NCBI RefSeq assembly: GCF_028640845.1
Contig: NC_080542.1
Span: 15,207,901 to 15,271,900 of the forward strand
Reading direction: 5' to 3'
Source: Ahaetulla prasina
Lineage: Eukaryota; Chordata; Lepidosauria; Squamata; Colubridae
DNA: 64,000 bases
The position numbers were made by a program, and so were the translations under genes. The notes below the pieces were generated by a model. It was not told the origin of the DNA. It did not search any database and saw nothing but the letters and a program-made list of their open reading frames with translations. Of this stretch, positions 1 to 11,189 are shown piece after piece (positions within the stretch are counted from its first letter, which is position 1; each line of letters opens with the position of its first letter).

Positions 1-572
1 GCGGGCAGGCATGAAATATGCATTTGAATAAATGTGAGGACAAATGTTATATACAACTCTTTCTTCTAGGATCATGATAAACCTTCAGTGGACTTCCTTA
101 TACCAATAAATGTTACTGATGTTTCATTAGGGCGGAGAGGCTCTATATCTGGTATCCATGGCTCCTCAGCAGCTGTTTGGAAAATAATGCCAAGCGCTAC
201 ACAGCACAACAGTTCCCTAATATTAAGTGAAAGAATTAAACTGATTCACATAGATTTAGCTACAAATAGTGATTTGATAGTGCAGCACTAATGGATCATT
301 GAACGGTGAGAAAACAAGAAAATCTCAATATGGAATTTGAATAAAAACATCAGTGTGAGAGTTCATCATAGTGTGTTTGTGTATTTATTTGCCGGGTAAG
401 AAATATCAGTCTGATCAATCTATACTGACTTCAGAATGAAGGAACTAAAAAGCAAGAGATAGAAGAAATAATCCGTGCCCAAATAATAACAATAATTAAA
501 TAAATATGGGCAACCTATTAGAGAAAGATATATGGTTTAAGATATGCTACACTTAAGAAGAGAAATCTTTAC
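1..572. other. Non-coding flank and start of a V2R intron 1
   Basis: I see no gene here. Because exon 1 of a minus-strand V2R gene ends at 573, this stretch should be its first intron. In gene A that intron is about 690 bp, so exon 2 is expected just outside the left edge, and no exon-2-like sequence is visible inside it. Confidence 0.6.
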
Positions 573-802
573 ATGAGCTCATCAACCACTTCTTCAGATG
601 GATGCCTTCTGAAATCAACTGGATCAGACATCATGTAGAACTGAGATAGTATCCCAGCCATTATGAAATCTCCTGGCAGAAAGTACTTGTGCTGAATTAG
701 GGGAGTTTTCCCCATAGAACATGCTTTAGTACACAGAATAAGGCATGTTATTCCTGACTGTAACACTGACAATATAGCCATCACCACCATGGAAAATTCC
801 AT
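573..802 (-). CDS. VMN2R: V2R receptor exon 1 (gene E, rest off the left edge)
   Basis: This is the signal-peptide exon of a vomeronasal type-2 receptor, a class C pheromone GPCR of vomeronasal neurons. Read on the minus strand it has a hydrophobic leader (MVVMAILSVL), a cysteine, then the V2R N-terminal pattern IQHKYF..GDFIMAGILSQFYM and FRRHPSEE, matching exon 1 of gene A at 32572-32789. The exon ends in phase 2 before a GTAAAG donor, the same phase as gene A. Two in-frame ATGs (802 and 790) are possible, and the second has the better start context. No stop or frameshift is visible. The remaining five exons would lie outside the window, so whether the gene is intact cannot be judged. Confidence 0.8.
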
Positions 803-2080
803 CTTCTTCAAGAAAACATTTCTCCCTACAAATGAACCAGTTCCATCTGCAAGAATGAAACATAAGGGGGAAAAAAGTCTAATTAGAATAGCCTGCATAA
901 ATATTCTTTCTGAAGAGAAGATTGTTACATCTGGTCCCACAAGTAACAGACCCTTTAAAGCTGGAGCTATTTTTCTGTGCTAGGATTCCTAATAGAGTTA
1001 AGAAGAAGCCACATTAATTATAGGGGAAATGAATGTTTGTTGAAGCTCCTCGGAGACTTTATAGAGAAAGTAGAATGATGATATTTATGGGCTAGGAAAC
1101 AAAAGAGCTCATAACTGAAAACTGTAAAAGAGAAAAAGAATGAAAATTCAAAGGAACACATGCTAGTTTTGTAGCTGTAAAGTTTTAATCCTCTGGAACA
1201 ATAGAACTATCTGATTTTGACCTGTTAGGGAGTACATTAAAACATGATTTTTCCAAAGAGCCAAAGGGAAATTGGCCCATCATGTTATAGGATCCCACCC
1301 ACCTTAATTTATTCTTTGGAGAGGTCTTGAAGCACTTTGGTTCTTGTATTTGTAATGCAATTAAATCATGACATTTCTTTTTAACCTTCCTAATGGAAAC
1401 AGGTCTATAAACTGCTGAGAGTCCTTTGGGATGGAAACAATGTGTAATGCAAAGTGAATATGAAAATAATAAAGGAATATCATTGGAGACAATTTTTTAT
1501 TTGAGTTGCAGTTAGAAACGGAATCAATTTCAAAATAGAATTGAGGAAGACCATACATTTCAATAATGTTTTTATTGCAAAGTAAAAATATAGCTTGGTT
1601 CTTTTCACTCATTGTGAATGATTTTTACTCCTTATCCTTAAAGTCACATGTTGTGGACCATATTTTTTTTTCTGGTTGGTTAACTGACATGAGACTCCAC
1701 CTAATCAAATCAAACAATTTATTCAACATTGATATTTTATAGCCCTGCAACAAACCTTTTTGGCAATCATATGGAAAATGAAAAAAAACTTGATCAGTTA
1801 CAGTACTCCTTCCTTTTTAATTGTAAAATTTGATTTGGTGCTACAAATTTTTCTCCCTTCATCATATGCAAAAACAAAGCTTGAATCAACTTCTTTGTAA
1901 TAAAGCAATAATGGTTACTTGAAATTATATATTTTTATTTTGTCATATAGCAGTACTTCTTCGACCACATGGGAAAATAAATTGGAGAACATGATAATAT
2001 CCAGTAATGGATATGATAATATCCAATAATGAATATCCAATAATGAGTTCATTTATTCATAGATTTTTAATCCTTCCTTC
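803..2080. other. Intergenic spacer, nothing recognised
   Basis: AT-rich spacer upstream of the gene E first exon. Short open frames exist but none shows family motifs or a consistent start context. A (TTCC)n tract follows at 2082-2108. Confidence 0.5.
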
Positions 2081-2113
2081 TTTCCTTCCTTCCTTCCTTC
2101 CTTCTTCTAGGAC

Positions 2114-2780
2114 TCATAAAAAATATCTTTCTAGCAAATAATACCCATAGTATGCTACTTTTTTGTAGTGATGATACCTCACACTGCAGAACACCATACA
2201 GTAGGGGCCAAAGGCAGCATCTCTTCTCCAGTCATCATTTATGTCCGGAATGTACCCTAGAGAAAGTAGGTGAACCAGCACAACACAATAATCCTTTGAG
2301 TTGATACAGAAAGGTAGAATGTTTGTTGGTTTTACAGCCATTTGGATCTAAACAGGAGGTGGCTGAGCTCACCAATCCATTTTCTCAGGCTTAATGGATT
2401 CAAAATATTCAAAGATATTGAAGCCAGACTCCTCCACGGGCATTGGCCCCCTAGATCTATGAATAAAGTTCAGCAATTTTGTCTAATAGATGCTAACATA
2501 ATCGAGGGATGTGTGCTGCAACTCAGCAAGTGAGAACTCTGAGCTATAATTCTCTCCAGTTATCTCTTGATATTTAAATATCCTTCAATATAAATACATA
2601 ATTAATTGCTTATCGATTGTCTTATTTAATGTCCACTCTTTAAGAGACCAATTGAATTTATGATGGTACTGAAGGAGGAGAACTTCTGAGAGGTCCTCAT
2701 ATTTGTACTCATTCCAGTTCCATGGTCATTAAAAGTCGGATACTTGGTAAACAGAGCACAATTGTTGGTTTATTTAACAT
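2114..2780 (-). pseudogene. Unidentified intronless gene remnant (possible retrocopy)
   Basis: On the minus strand one can follow protein-like sequence of natural composition over about 200 codons, interrupted by in-frame stops. Readable segments include LLNFIHRSRGPMPVEESGF, NIFEYFESIKPEKMDW and LVHLLSLGYIPDINDDWRRD. The text is not low-complexity and does not resemble the LINE, V2R or Gypsy proteins elsewhere in the window. Continuity over several hundred bases with scattered stops suggests a decayed processed copy of a cellular gene. I do not recognise the parent and give no function. Confidence 0.35.
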
Positions 2781-2837
2781 ATTTTAAAACCACCTATATC
2801 ATTCACAGAGGACTCTGAGTGATATATCAATAAAATA

Positions 2838-3930
2838 TTAAAATCTTCTAAACGGTATATGAAAATGGAAAGCAGCAAGGGAGAAACATGTTAACACGGC
2901 CTTGTTGCAAACTTTATCAACTTCTGATTCCGATTGAATCTTAATTTCTTCAACTTCCTCTTCTAATAAAATCACATTTGTTGCCAAACTTTGTACTGCA
3001 ATTACAAATCCTTCTTTAACTTCTTTATTTCCCACTTGAATTTCTAATATCTGCTCTTTCATTTCAGACATCTCATCAGTTATTACTTTACATTTTTCTT
3101 GCATAAAGTCTTTTAAGTTCTCTTGTACCGCCTCTAAGTTCAATGTTCTAGTCTCTGCTGTATGAGCTGGAGAGGCACCAGCTGATGAAATTCCAGAGCC
3201 CTTTGTTACAGTAGACTTTAATTGTTTGGCTGCCATCTTCTATAAAATTATTTATTTATTTATTTATTTCCAACTTAATATTCACTTTAAATCTTCTTAA
3301 CCTCTGAGAAACACAGTCTTTTAAAGCAATATTTAAAAATCTCCCCTAGATTCTATCAGCAGGCAGCAAAGAGTTAAAGAGTTAAAGTAGCAAATAACAT
3401 GCAATTTACCAGCAGCCGACTAGTTGGTAAAGGACTAAAAGGACTAGCCGGCAAGGACTAAAAGTATCACTTTCGCTTTCCACTCGTTAGCTTGTTAACA
3501 ATTCGCCTCCATTTTCTTGCTATTTTCAAGCTTGTTACAAAATAATGGGGAATTAGCTTGGCTACTTGCATAAAGTTCTCCCACTTTCGTTCTGTCTGGT
3601 ATAATCCTTTATTGTCCAAAATAAATCTCGGCGTTTGGTCGTGGTGATTGGTTCCGCCAAAGCAGAAAAATCCTCGGATCTGGAGCACTTTGGGTTGCTG
3701 GAGGGAACTTAACCCTTCAAACCCCTTTTTTCTCAGGGGCTTTAGGGAAATTCTATCTCTGCCCTCAGCTCACCACTTCTTCTTCTCCCGAAGAAGGGGT
3801 TTTTCGAACCCCTGGACAGCAGATTTAAGCTGTCCTAGTGATTCCACATAATCCAGAGGTTGGTGATCGTAAAGATCACCGCCATCACCTACGGTGCCAA
3901 ACAGGAAGTCCTGATTCCGAATGAATCTTA
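2838..3930 (-). mobile_element. L1 LINE 5' fragment: 5'UTR and start of ORF1
   Basis: The minus strand encodes an L1 ORF1-type N-terminus (3236 down to about 2840): a polar start MAAKQLKSTVTKG followed by a lysine/glutamate-rich coiled coil with KVITDEMSEMKEQILEIQV. The RNA-binding part found in the ORF1 copies at 7.4 kb and 42.5 kb is absent. Upstream, 3240-3920 looks like the element's 5'UTR. A 22-bp near-repeat (one mismatch) lies at 2923-2944 and at 3911-3932, bounding the block. This is a different L1 subfamily from the two ORF1-only elements. Confidence 0.55.
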
Positions 3931-4174
3931 ATATCTATCAGTGACATAAAAGAAGTAATGAATTCTGCAATCCTATGCTATTATGAAGCAGCAGAGCCAG
4001 ATTAGATATGGTCACAGTATGTGCTAATTCAGAGGAACAGGAAGAAGAAAATTTGTATTTCAGTTGTTCAGAATGTACAATTGCGGGCACTCAGATATTA
4101 CATGTAACATTTCATTCCAATTAGCCAAAAAATTCTATAGAAGTATTCTTCTGTTTTTCTTATCAGTAATTTTC

Positions 4175-4640
4175 CTAAAGGGAATGCCACTTGGTAGAAT
4201 GTTGTAGGCTTTTTGATGATGGTGGTGAAGCTATGTAGATGCCCTTCTGGTCAGGAGTGAATTTTCCGTTTGCGGGAAAGGTGCAGGTGATGTCTGACCC
4301 GTAGCAGTAATACTCTCCTCCCATGTCAAAGGGGCAGAGATCTCCATCTTCAATGATTTTATCATTTGGAGCTCCAGCATGGCCGTAGTGCAAAACTGAG
4401 CTGTTATCGCCACTGCCGCAGATGCAGGTTTGGAAGTGTGCCGCATTCCTCCTTGCTTGTAGCAGTAGTGCTGGAACAGGCTCTCCAACTCATATTCTTT
4501 CATGCCAGGCTTTACGGCCTTCATTACCTCTTTATGAGCTTCACTGGAAATTGTATTGGTGTAGCGGAGGACTTCCAATTCCATGTTCGTCTTAACGCGG
4601 CATTCTACAATCTAAGGTTTGTTTGGATTAATGTACTGGT
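4175..4640 (-). pseudogene. PEPD: Prolidase (Xaa-Pro dipeptidase) retrocopy fragment
   Basis: The minus strand encodes about 140 residues of prolidase, the cytosolic metallopeptidase that cleaves X-Pro dipeptides. Segments such as [38 protein letters not shown] and, after a frame change, [18 protein letters not shown] and [23 protein letters not shown] follow the order of the vertebrate protein. In animals this part is spread over several exons, so the uninterrupted run implies a reverse-transcribed copy. A 1-bp loss just after MRHTS shifts the frame, an upstream stop is present, and both ends are missing. It lies between gene E and pseudogene B and should be non-functional. Confidence 0.8.
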
Positions 4641-4744
4641 TCCAGGTTCCAGAAACTCCAGCATGCAATGAACCCTGCATTTTTTGTCGGAGTGGGAGGA
4701 AAATAGCACTGAATCAGTGAGAAAATTGAACTTCATCTTCCGAA

Positions 4745-5564
4745 TTACTTCTTTATTAATTGCCCCTTTATATTCAAATCAGGTCTCAAAATAATGATGT
4801 AGCATTTGGGGGGAAATATGCAGCTCAGTAATCCAGCTGCAGAAGCCAAAATGGAGAAAATCTCCACAGCCACCATATATTTGCCCTTCATACTCAGATA
4901 GGTAGGAACAAAAGACAACCAAACACTGCAAAAAATTAACATGCTAACGGTGATAAATTTGGCTTCAATAAAGCTGTCAGGTAACTTCTAGCTAGGAAGG
5001 CTACTGAGAAGCTGACAACAGTCAAGAATCCCAGAAAACTAAGAACAATATAAAACATGGTGGCTGAAACTTCATTACATTCTAGGACCATTTATTCAGC
5101 CATGGAGTGCATGTCAGAATATAGGAATGGGGGAGAAATTGCCCACCCATTTCCACATTTTGGAGCCTGGCTTTGTAGTCATCAAAGCAAGAACAACTAT
5201 GGTTGTTTTACCCAAAATGCAAGAAAGGGCTATGGAGAAAATGATACCAAAAGCGGTTTGTCACATGAGACATTTCATGTGATCCAATTGTCCAGTGAAA
5301 AGGAAAGTGCAAAGGAAGGAGAGCAGAAGAACAATGAGAAGGATTTAAGTGAGGTTTCTGTTGTTGGCTTTGACAATGTGGGTGTCCTGCTTTTTAATGA
5401 AGATTCCCAGCACTGCAATGGTGATGACAGAAAAGAAAAGACTAACAGTGGTCAAATGAGTCCCAGTGGCTCATTGTAAGACAAGGTTATTTCTTTTAGA
5501 ATGCAAAGAGTTTGAGCCTTGTTTGCATATTGATCTTCTGGACATTGGAAGCAATCAACTGCAT
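4745..5564 (-). pseudogene. VMN2R: V2R exon 6 (7TM domain), pseudogene B
   Basis: This is the seven-transmembrane exon of a V2R, aligned to the intact exon of gene A. It starts after a TTCCAG acceptor with [18 protein letters not shown] and ends with [20 protein letters not shown] and the class [15 protein letters not shown] tail. It is 820 bp against 896 bp in gene A. Several frameshifts and stops break the TM1-TM3 part. About 71 bp that encode the end of the second intracellular loop and TM4 are deleted at about 5142, between copies of TTGCC. With exons 5 and 4 (11658, 14135) it forms one decayed gene. No exons 1-3 are visible upstream. Confidence 0.9.
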
Positions 5565-5865
5565 CTGGAAAAAGGAAAGTTGATGGTCAATTTCAAGAAA
5601 TAGTCATGAAGCAGAAATGAATGTTAATTAAGAGGATTGATTTATTCCTAATTGAGCCATACCTGTTTTCATTTAGTTCCTGACTATACATGTGCCAGAT
5701 TTTAAGACACTTACATATTGCTTGGGATTAATTCTCCTATTATAAAATCTAATAATGATTAGAATAGTAATTTTTAATCAGGGGTCCTTGGCACTTTATG
5801 AGCTTGGTTGTTTTCTTCCAGATGTTTCATTGCACAGGATAGGTACAGTAACTTCATCAGTGTAA

Positions 5866-6125
5866 GGGCCTCTGGTGGCTCAACAGACTAAGCAGTCTGT
5901 TATTAACACAGCTGCTCACAATTACTGCAAGTTCAAGTCCCACCAGGCCCAAGGTTGACTCAGCCTTCCATCCTTTATAAGGTAGGTAAAATAAGGACCC
6001 AGATTGTTGGGGGCAATAAAAGTTGACTTTGTATATAATATACAAATGGATGAAGACTATTGCCTAACACTGTGTAAGCTGCCCTGAGTCTTCAGAGAAG
6101 GGCGGGGTATAAATTCAAATAAATA
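5866..6125 (+). repeat. tRNA-derived SINE
   Basis: A roughly 260-bp SINE. Its head contains GGTGGCTCA and a pol III B-box-like GTTCAAGTCC (5931-5940), followed by a body with CCTTTATAAGGTAGGTAAAA and the tail GCCCTGAGTCTTC..AGAAGGGCGGGGTATAAAT with A-rich end. Related copies: 9980-10105 (fragment), 35512-35770, and 61330-61531 (reverse). Confidence 0.75.
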
Positions 6126-6877
6126 AAAAAGTGTTTGTTCTAAATTAGCAGTGATAACATTACCAAGTTTCAGAAGTGGACTTCAAAAATTTTACCAAGG
6201 GTAGGCTTCAGGTTTGGCTCCGCTGTGTTAATGGCGGCGATTTCAGTCCGCCCGTTCTTTGTGATTCTGTGAGAGCTGTTTAGACAGTGCTAATCTTCTG
6301 TCAACAGCTCGTAAATCTCTGCCCTCGGGCAAAGAGGGGGAGATGAGCATTTGAACTGAAGTTTGAGCCCCCAAGAAAAGCCCCAGAATGATTTCTGGTG
6401 GTTTGATGGGAAACGCTCCTTCGATAGTTCAAAAAAAGCTCCAGAGTCCAGAACGCCTCTGCAAAAGCAGAGCAAAACGCAGCGTCCATCTCCGTGACTG
6501 AAGAGGATTACTGATAAATTGTCAACACGGAAAGAATCGAAAGCAGGAGGGCTGGCATTTGTTTGTAAGATGATTTTAACTCCCTGACAGAGAAGTTATT
6601 TGAAGAGTGGAGATGAAGAAAGATGGCGTTTTGTTTTTTGAAAGTGAAAGCTAAGGAAATGCTGATTACAATTGCTGGTGTGGAACCTCTAAGAAGAAAA
6701 TAACAAGATTTTTTTTTCTAAATGGAATTCTTTTTTTTTAAAAAAAAATCTATTTCTTTTTTTATTATCTTTTTTTTACAGTGTTTAAGAAGAAAAATTT
6801 ATTGGGTTTTTTTTTCTTTTTATTCCCTCCCCCCTTTTTTTTTCTTCTTCTTCTTCTTGATATTACTTAGTTTAAAA

Positions 6878-7808
6878 ATGGCTTTTAAGCAAAGAGATTT
6901 AACCACTTCTAAATTATTGGAAATATCTTCACTTCAGGTACGGAAATTGAAAGAAGATATTAAAGACAGTCTAAGGAATTTTTTACAGGAGCTTATGGAG
7001 GCTCATCTTTCAGAAATAGATAAAAAATTTAATGAAATGGAGAAAGAAATACTGGATTTTAAAGATTTGGTGGAAGAGCAGAGTAAGGAGATGAAAAAAT
7101 TAAAGGAATCAATTACTCCATTATTGTTATCTAGTACACAGACAGAAGAAAGACTGAATGAATTTAACCAAATTAATTTAGATTTGCAAAGGAAAATAGA
7201 TGAAGTTCAAATTAATTTGAATTTAGAAAATAAAATAGATGATATTCAGGTTAAGGCTGATAAGGCAGAGGAAGAAAGGGTTATATTACAATATAAATTA
7301 ATGGAATATGCTATAAGGGTAAGGGTTTAAGAGAATTTAAAGAGGAAAATTTGAAAGAGATTTTTATTCAGGCCTTTGCCCAGATAGAGGAATGGAACCA
7401 GAAGATTTTGAAGTTAATATTGAAAAAATTTATCGTGTTAATTCCTGGTGGGCAAGGCAGAAGTGTTTACCGAGAGATGTGGTTATTTATTTTACAAATA
7501 AGAGGATTAGGTATGGAATTTTGCAAGCATTTTATAAAAATAAATTTCAAATATTAGGACAAGATATAATAATGATGAAGGAAATTCCTCCTAAAATGTT
7601 AAGAAAGAGAAAAGAATTTGCCTTTCTGGTGGATGAGCTTAAGAAACATCAGATATATTTTAGATGGGAGGTTCCAGCAGGTTTAACACTGAATTATAAA
7701 GGAAGAAAGTATTTTCTCAATACAATTTGTAAAGCACGAGATTTTTATACTAATGTATTAAAGATTGGGAATTCTTTGTTAACAGATGTTAAGTTGAATG
7801 GTGAATAG
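6878..7808 (+). pseudogene. L1 ORF1 protein, frameshifted
   Basis: L1 ORF1 encodes the RNA-binding chaperone of the LINE particle. From ATG 6878 the frame gives a lysine/glutamate-rich coiled coil (about residues 15-150). A 1-bp deletion near 7325 then ends the frame at RVRV. The next frame resumes with ENLKEIF and carries the RRM-like and C-terminal domains: IYRVNSWWARQKCLPRDVVI, FYKNKFQILGQDI, PPKMLRKRKEFAFLVDELKK and YFRWEVPAGLTLNYKGRKYF. The copy at 42343-43104 has the same residues without the shift, which fixes the position of the break. After the stop at 7808 there is no ORF2. Confidence 0.85.
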
Positions 7809-9026
7809 ATGGTTGAAAATGTGTAAGATAGAAGAAGGGGAGGGAGAATGTTTAATTTTATTAAATATGATTATGGTTAATTTTTGTAAATGACTTATTG
7901 TGGATATAAATGTGTAATTTTAGGGGTACTATATGATATATTAAAGGTATAAAGGAATAGGAAGATGGAATATTGTTTAATTTTGGAGGATAGATAGTAA
8001 AATTTAGGAACTTGGATTAAATATTATATTTAAGAGATGGATGTAATGTTAATTAGAATGTAATTGTTATAATAGATATATTGTGGATGATATAGGTGTA
8101 ATTTTAACAATGTTATTTGACATAAGTAAGGTAAAGTGAAGATTTTAATTATTACAATTGACACTTTGGATATTTGTAATATTATTTGTTGTATATATAA
8201 ATGTTAAAGATGTGAAAAGATGGACTATTGCTTACCCTGAAGGTTGGACAGAAAAATTAAAGAAACTAAGTTGGAAATATGAACTATTTTTGAGAGATTG
8301 CTAAGGAAGAAAGACATTTTAGAAGAAACCTTGGTGAATATTGGAAGATGGAACGTTGTTTTGATATTGATTGATGAAGGTTGGATATTAAAACTACGTA
8401 CTTTATTCAAGAATAAACACTAACTCAATTGGAAACTTTGGAGAATTCTAGGAGTGGAATGGTCTGATATATAATGGAGTGGAAGAAAAGTATCTTCTTT
8501 GTCTTTGGAAGGAGTGGAGGTTTTAAGGAACGACTATGGATTATGATTTGTGCTAGATTTTAATTTTGTTGTTAGTTTTATACACTGTACTCGGTTCTCG
8601 GAAGTCCTGGGGGTGGGGAGGAAGGGAAGGGAGGGAGGGGTAGAAAATGGATTGATAGTTAATGTACAAAGATGATTGAAGATGTATAATTAATGTAAGA
8701 TCGGACCTGCCTGGTTACTACTTTAGAATGAAGGGAAAGAAGGAGTAGAAGAGAGAAGGAGGAAAGAGAAGAGGAGGAGGAGGAAAGGAAGGAAGGAAGA
8801 GGGAGAAGAAAGGAATAGGGAGGAAAGAGGAGAGGATGTAGATAAGAGAGGGGGAGGATGGTTATGGAAAGTAGAAGAAGGTAAAGAAGGAGAGTAAAAG
8901 GAAAAGGAAGGGGGTGGTGACCAGGCAGATCCGATTAATTGTATATGAGGGTACATTAAATATGTTATTGGATATGTTATTGGATAAGAATGTCAAAATA
9001 AAACTTTTTAAGACAAAAAAAAAAAA

Positions 9027-9508
9027 GGCAGCCAGATTCATAACAGGATATGAATCAGAATTACTGAACACATCGCAGTCAGCTCAGCTGCAGCTTGGAT
9101 AAAGACCCTCCTTCTTTTGTGATTCCTCTAATTTTCTGACAAGAAGGAAAGTTATCTACTTAGGAGGAAAATATCTAACTCCCAGTGGTGAGTTCTGATT
9201 ACTGTACTGAATGTGATATAATAACTTGAAGCAGCAGTGTTAATATGTTAATCAATTAAAATCTCTTTGGACGGCCTTCTTAAGAACATTTAATCTAAAT
9301 ATATTTTGCAGCATGGCAATATATACATAGTAGTCTTTCTATATAGTTTGCATATGTCCAGTTATCTCCCAGAGGAGGAGGAGGACAGGTGATGTCTTTA
9401 CACCACATATAAAGGCATAGCTGGTGTGAATCTTGGAGAACTTATTAACTCAACTGTGGTCATACAATATTCTAAACTACTGTTCAATAAACAATGCTTT
9501 TTCAATGC
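9027..9508 (+). other. Probable 3'-transduced segment of the L1 derivative
   Basis: This segment lies between the element's own poly(A) (9015-9026) and a second signal plus A tract, and is inside the same pair of target site duplications. The sequence is unique within the window and ends with CAATAAACAATGC about 17 nt before the A run, like an mRNA 3' end. I infer read-through of the first signal at the source locus. Confidence 0.5.
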
Positions 9509-9779
9509 AAAAAAAAAAAAATTTTTACCAAGGGTTTTCTGCCTGGTTGTTGGGTGGGTGTGGCCATGGTGGATGTGGCCTAGTCAGCCTGCTAGGCAGT
9601 TAAAAACAGCCTCCCCGGGCGCTGGAGGTTCTCTGGAGGACTTTCCTGAACTTCTGGTAGGTTCATTTTCCCCTTCCCAGAGCCTCCGTGCACAGCCTGC
9701 ACTTACCTGCATCCAAAATGTGCCACATGGGGACTCCTGGGAGGGGATGCGATGGGTGGGCAGGGCCAGCCAGGAGTGG

Positions 9780-10282
9780 GATTTGGGCAGTGGTGGGATT
9801 CAGCTGGTTCTCACCTATTTGGGAGAACTGATTGTTAACTTTCTAAGCAGTTGGGAGAACCGGTTGGTGGAAGACATCTTATTTTTTTTCCCACTTTACA
9901 GGGCTAATCCTGTAAGGAAGGCAGGAAGGAAACATTCTGGTGGTGTTTCTAGCCCAATCTTCATTGCCCTGCTTACAGAAACAGTTGACTCAGCCTTCCA
10001 TCCTTTATAAGGTAGGTAAAATGAGGACCCAGATTGTTGGGGGCAATAATAGTTGACTTTGTATATAATATACAAATGGATGAAGACTATTGCTTAACAC
10101 AATGTAAGCCTGGTTAACCCTTATTACATTGTAACAACTAAGGCGAAATGCCCATTGATGTGAGAGACGTTGAGTTGGCCACGCCCACGTGGTCACATGA
10201 CCACCGAGCCACACCTACCCAGCTGGTCATTAGGGCAGAGAACCGGTTGTTAAATTATTTGAATCCCACCACTGGATTTGGG
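9780..10282. mobile_element. hAT-type MITE with 8-bp target duplication
   Basis: Terminal inverted repeats CAGTGGTGGGATTCA (9788) and its complement ending at 10274 are flanked by the 8-bp duplication GATTTGGG (9780-9787 and 10275-10282). The 8-bp size and CAG..CTG ends are typical of hAT transposons. No transposase is encoded. A piece of the tRNA-SINE (about 9980-10105) is nested inside. A 137-bp relative lies at 62902-63038. Confidence 0.85.
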
Positions 10283-10659
10283 GGTTTTCCGAACTGCACA
10301 GAATCTTAGCTAGAGGTTCTCCCAAACCCCTGCAAACCCCCAGCAGCCCACCCCTGCCTAGTTTGGGTAATGAAATGTCTGCAAGAAAACAACCAAGGGA
10401 GCATAAAGACCCCTCATTTTAATCCTGAGTTGCATATATTCTCCATTTTTGAAATATTTTATCATTTAGATCTTTTTTGGAAATAATGAAAAGCAAAAAA
10501 AAAGGTTACATTAGGGGCAGGAAAATGCATATTATATGGTATATTATTATTTAATGGAATTAAACTCCTGAATTCAGCAACTGCATCCCACTTCTATTCC
10601 TTTCCTTTTATATATAGTAACACAAGTTGCTTCATCTTGGAAAATAAAATTTTAGCATG

Positions 10660-11188
10660 AATTAGAACAGTGATAGTCAACCTGGTCCCTACCACCCACT
10701 AGTGGGGGTTCCAGCTTTCATGGTGGGCGGTAGGGGTTTTGTCTGATACTAAAGCACTTTCCTTTTTTTAAATTTAATTGAGTTTAAAAAAAATCATAGC
10801 ATTATTTAAAAACATTTTCATTGGGTTTTCATAAAATTCCCCGTGACAATTTAAATTTCTGAAAATATACTATTTGTATCGCCCGTGCATAAGTTTAGTT
10901 CACATTATGTAAGTGAAACTAAATGGCGCTATAGTACGACTGCAAACAAAAGAGCCTCATCCCAGAATAGCTGGCACATCTCCCCCCACACCACCCAGCT
11001 GTAACAGAGAAACAGAGCTGGTAGCCGGCGGTCCCCCCCAACCCAATCCACGATGCGCGAGAGTCATGTGCAGACGACGATACACAGCGCATTACTATGA
11101 AACCGGTGGGCGGTTAGAAAATTTTACTACTAACAGAGATACAAAAGTGGGTGGTAGGTATAAAAGGTTGACTACCCCTGAATTAGAA
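10660..11188. mobile_element. hAT-type non-autonomous element with 8-bp target duplication
   Basis: A 513-bp element (10668-11180) with long imperfect terminal inverted repeats containing TAGTCAACC and CTACCACCCACT, flanked by AATTAGAA on both sides (10660-10667 and 11181-11188). It has hAT-like CAG ends and no transposase. A second MITE abuts its right duplication. Confidence 0.85.
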
Positions 11189-11189
11189 G

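Larger units (their letters stand above)
6185..9535 (+). mobile_element. ORF1-only L1-derived element (HAL1-like), copy 1, with target site duplication
   Basis: A non-LTR insertion flanked by an approximately 18-bp direct repeat ending TTTTACCAAGGGT (6185-6202 and 9517-9535, one T length difference). From 5' to 3' it has a GC-richer 5'UTR (6203-6877), L1 ORF1 (6878-7808, one frameshift), about 1.2 kb of AT-rich non-coding sequence with no ORF2, a first polyadenylation signal (8997-9002) and A12 tract (9015-9026), about 480 bp of unrelated sequence, then a second AATAAA (9486-9491) and terminal A tract. It shares 5'UTR, ORF1 and the following non-coding part with the copy at 41477-45891. It sits in an intron of pseudogene B. 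Confidence 0.75.

Noticed and set aside
5931..5940. tRNA gene candidates at pol III B-box-like motifs (also near 35575, 56150 and 61515)
   Set aside because: They are heads of tRNA-derived SINEs. No cloverleaf or CCA-ready acceptor stem can be drawn.
9426..10010. Plus-strand frame of 194 codons
   Set aside because: It runs from the transduced segment through the A tract into GC-rich sequence and a MITE, so it is a chance frame across element borders.
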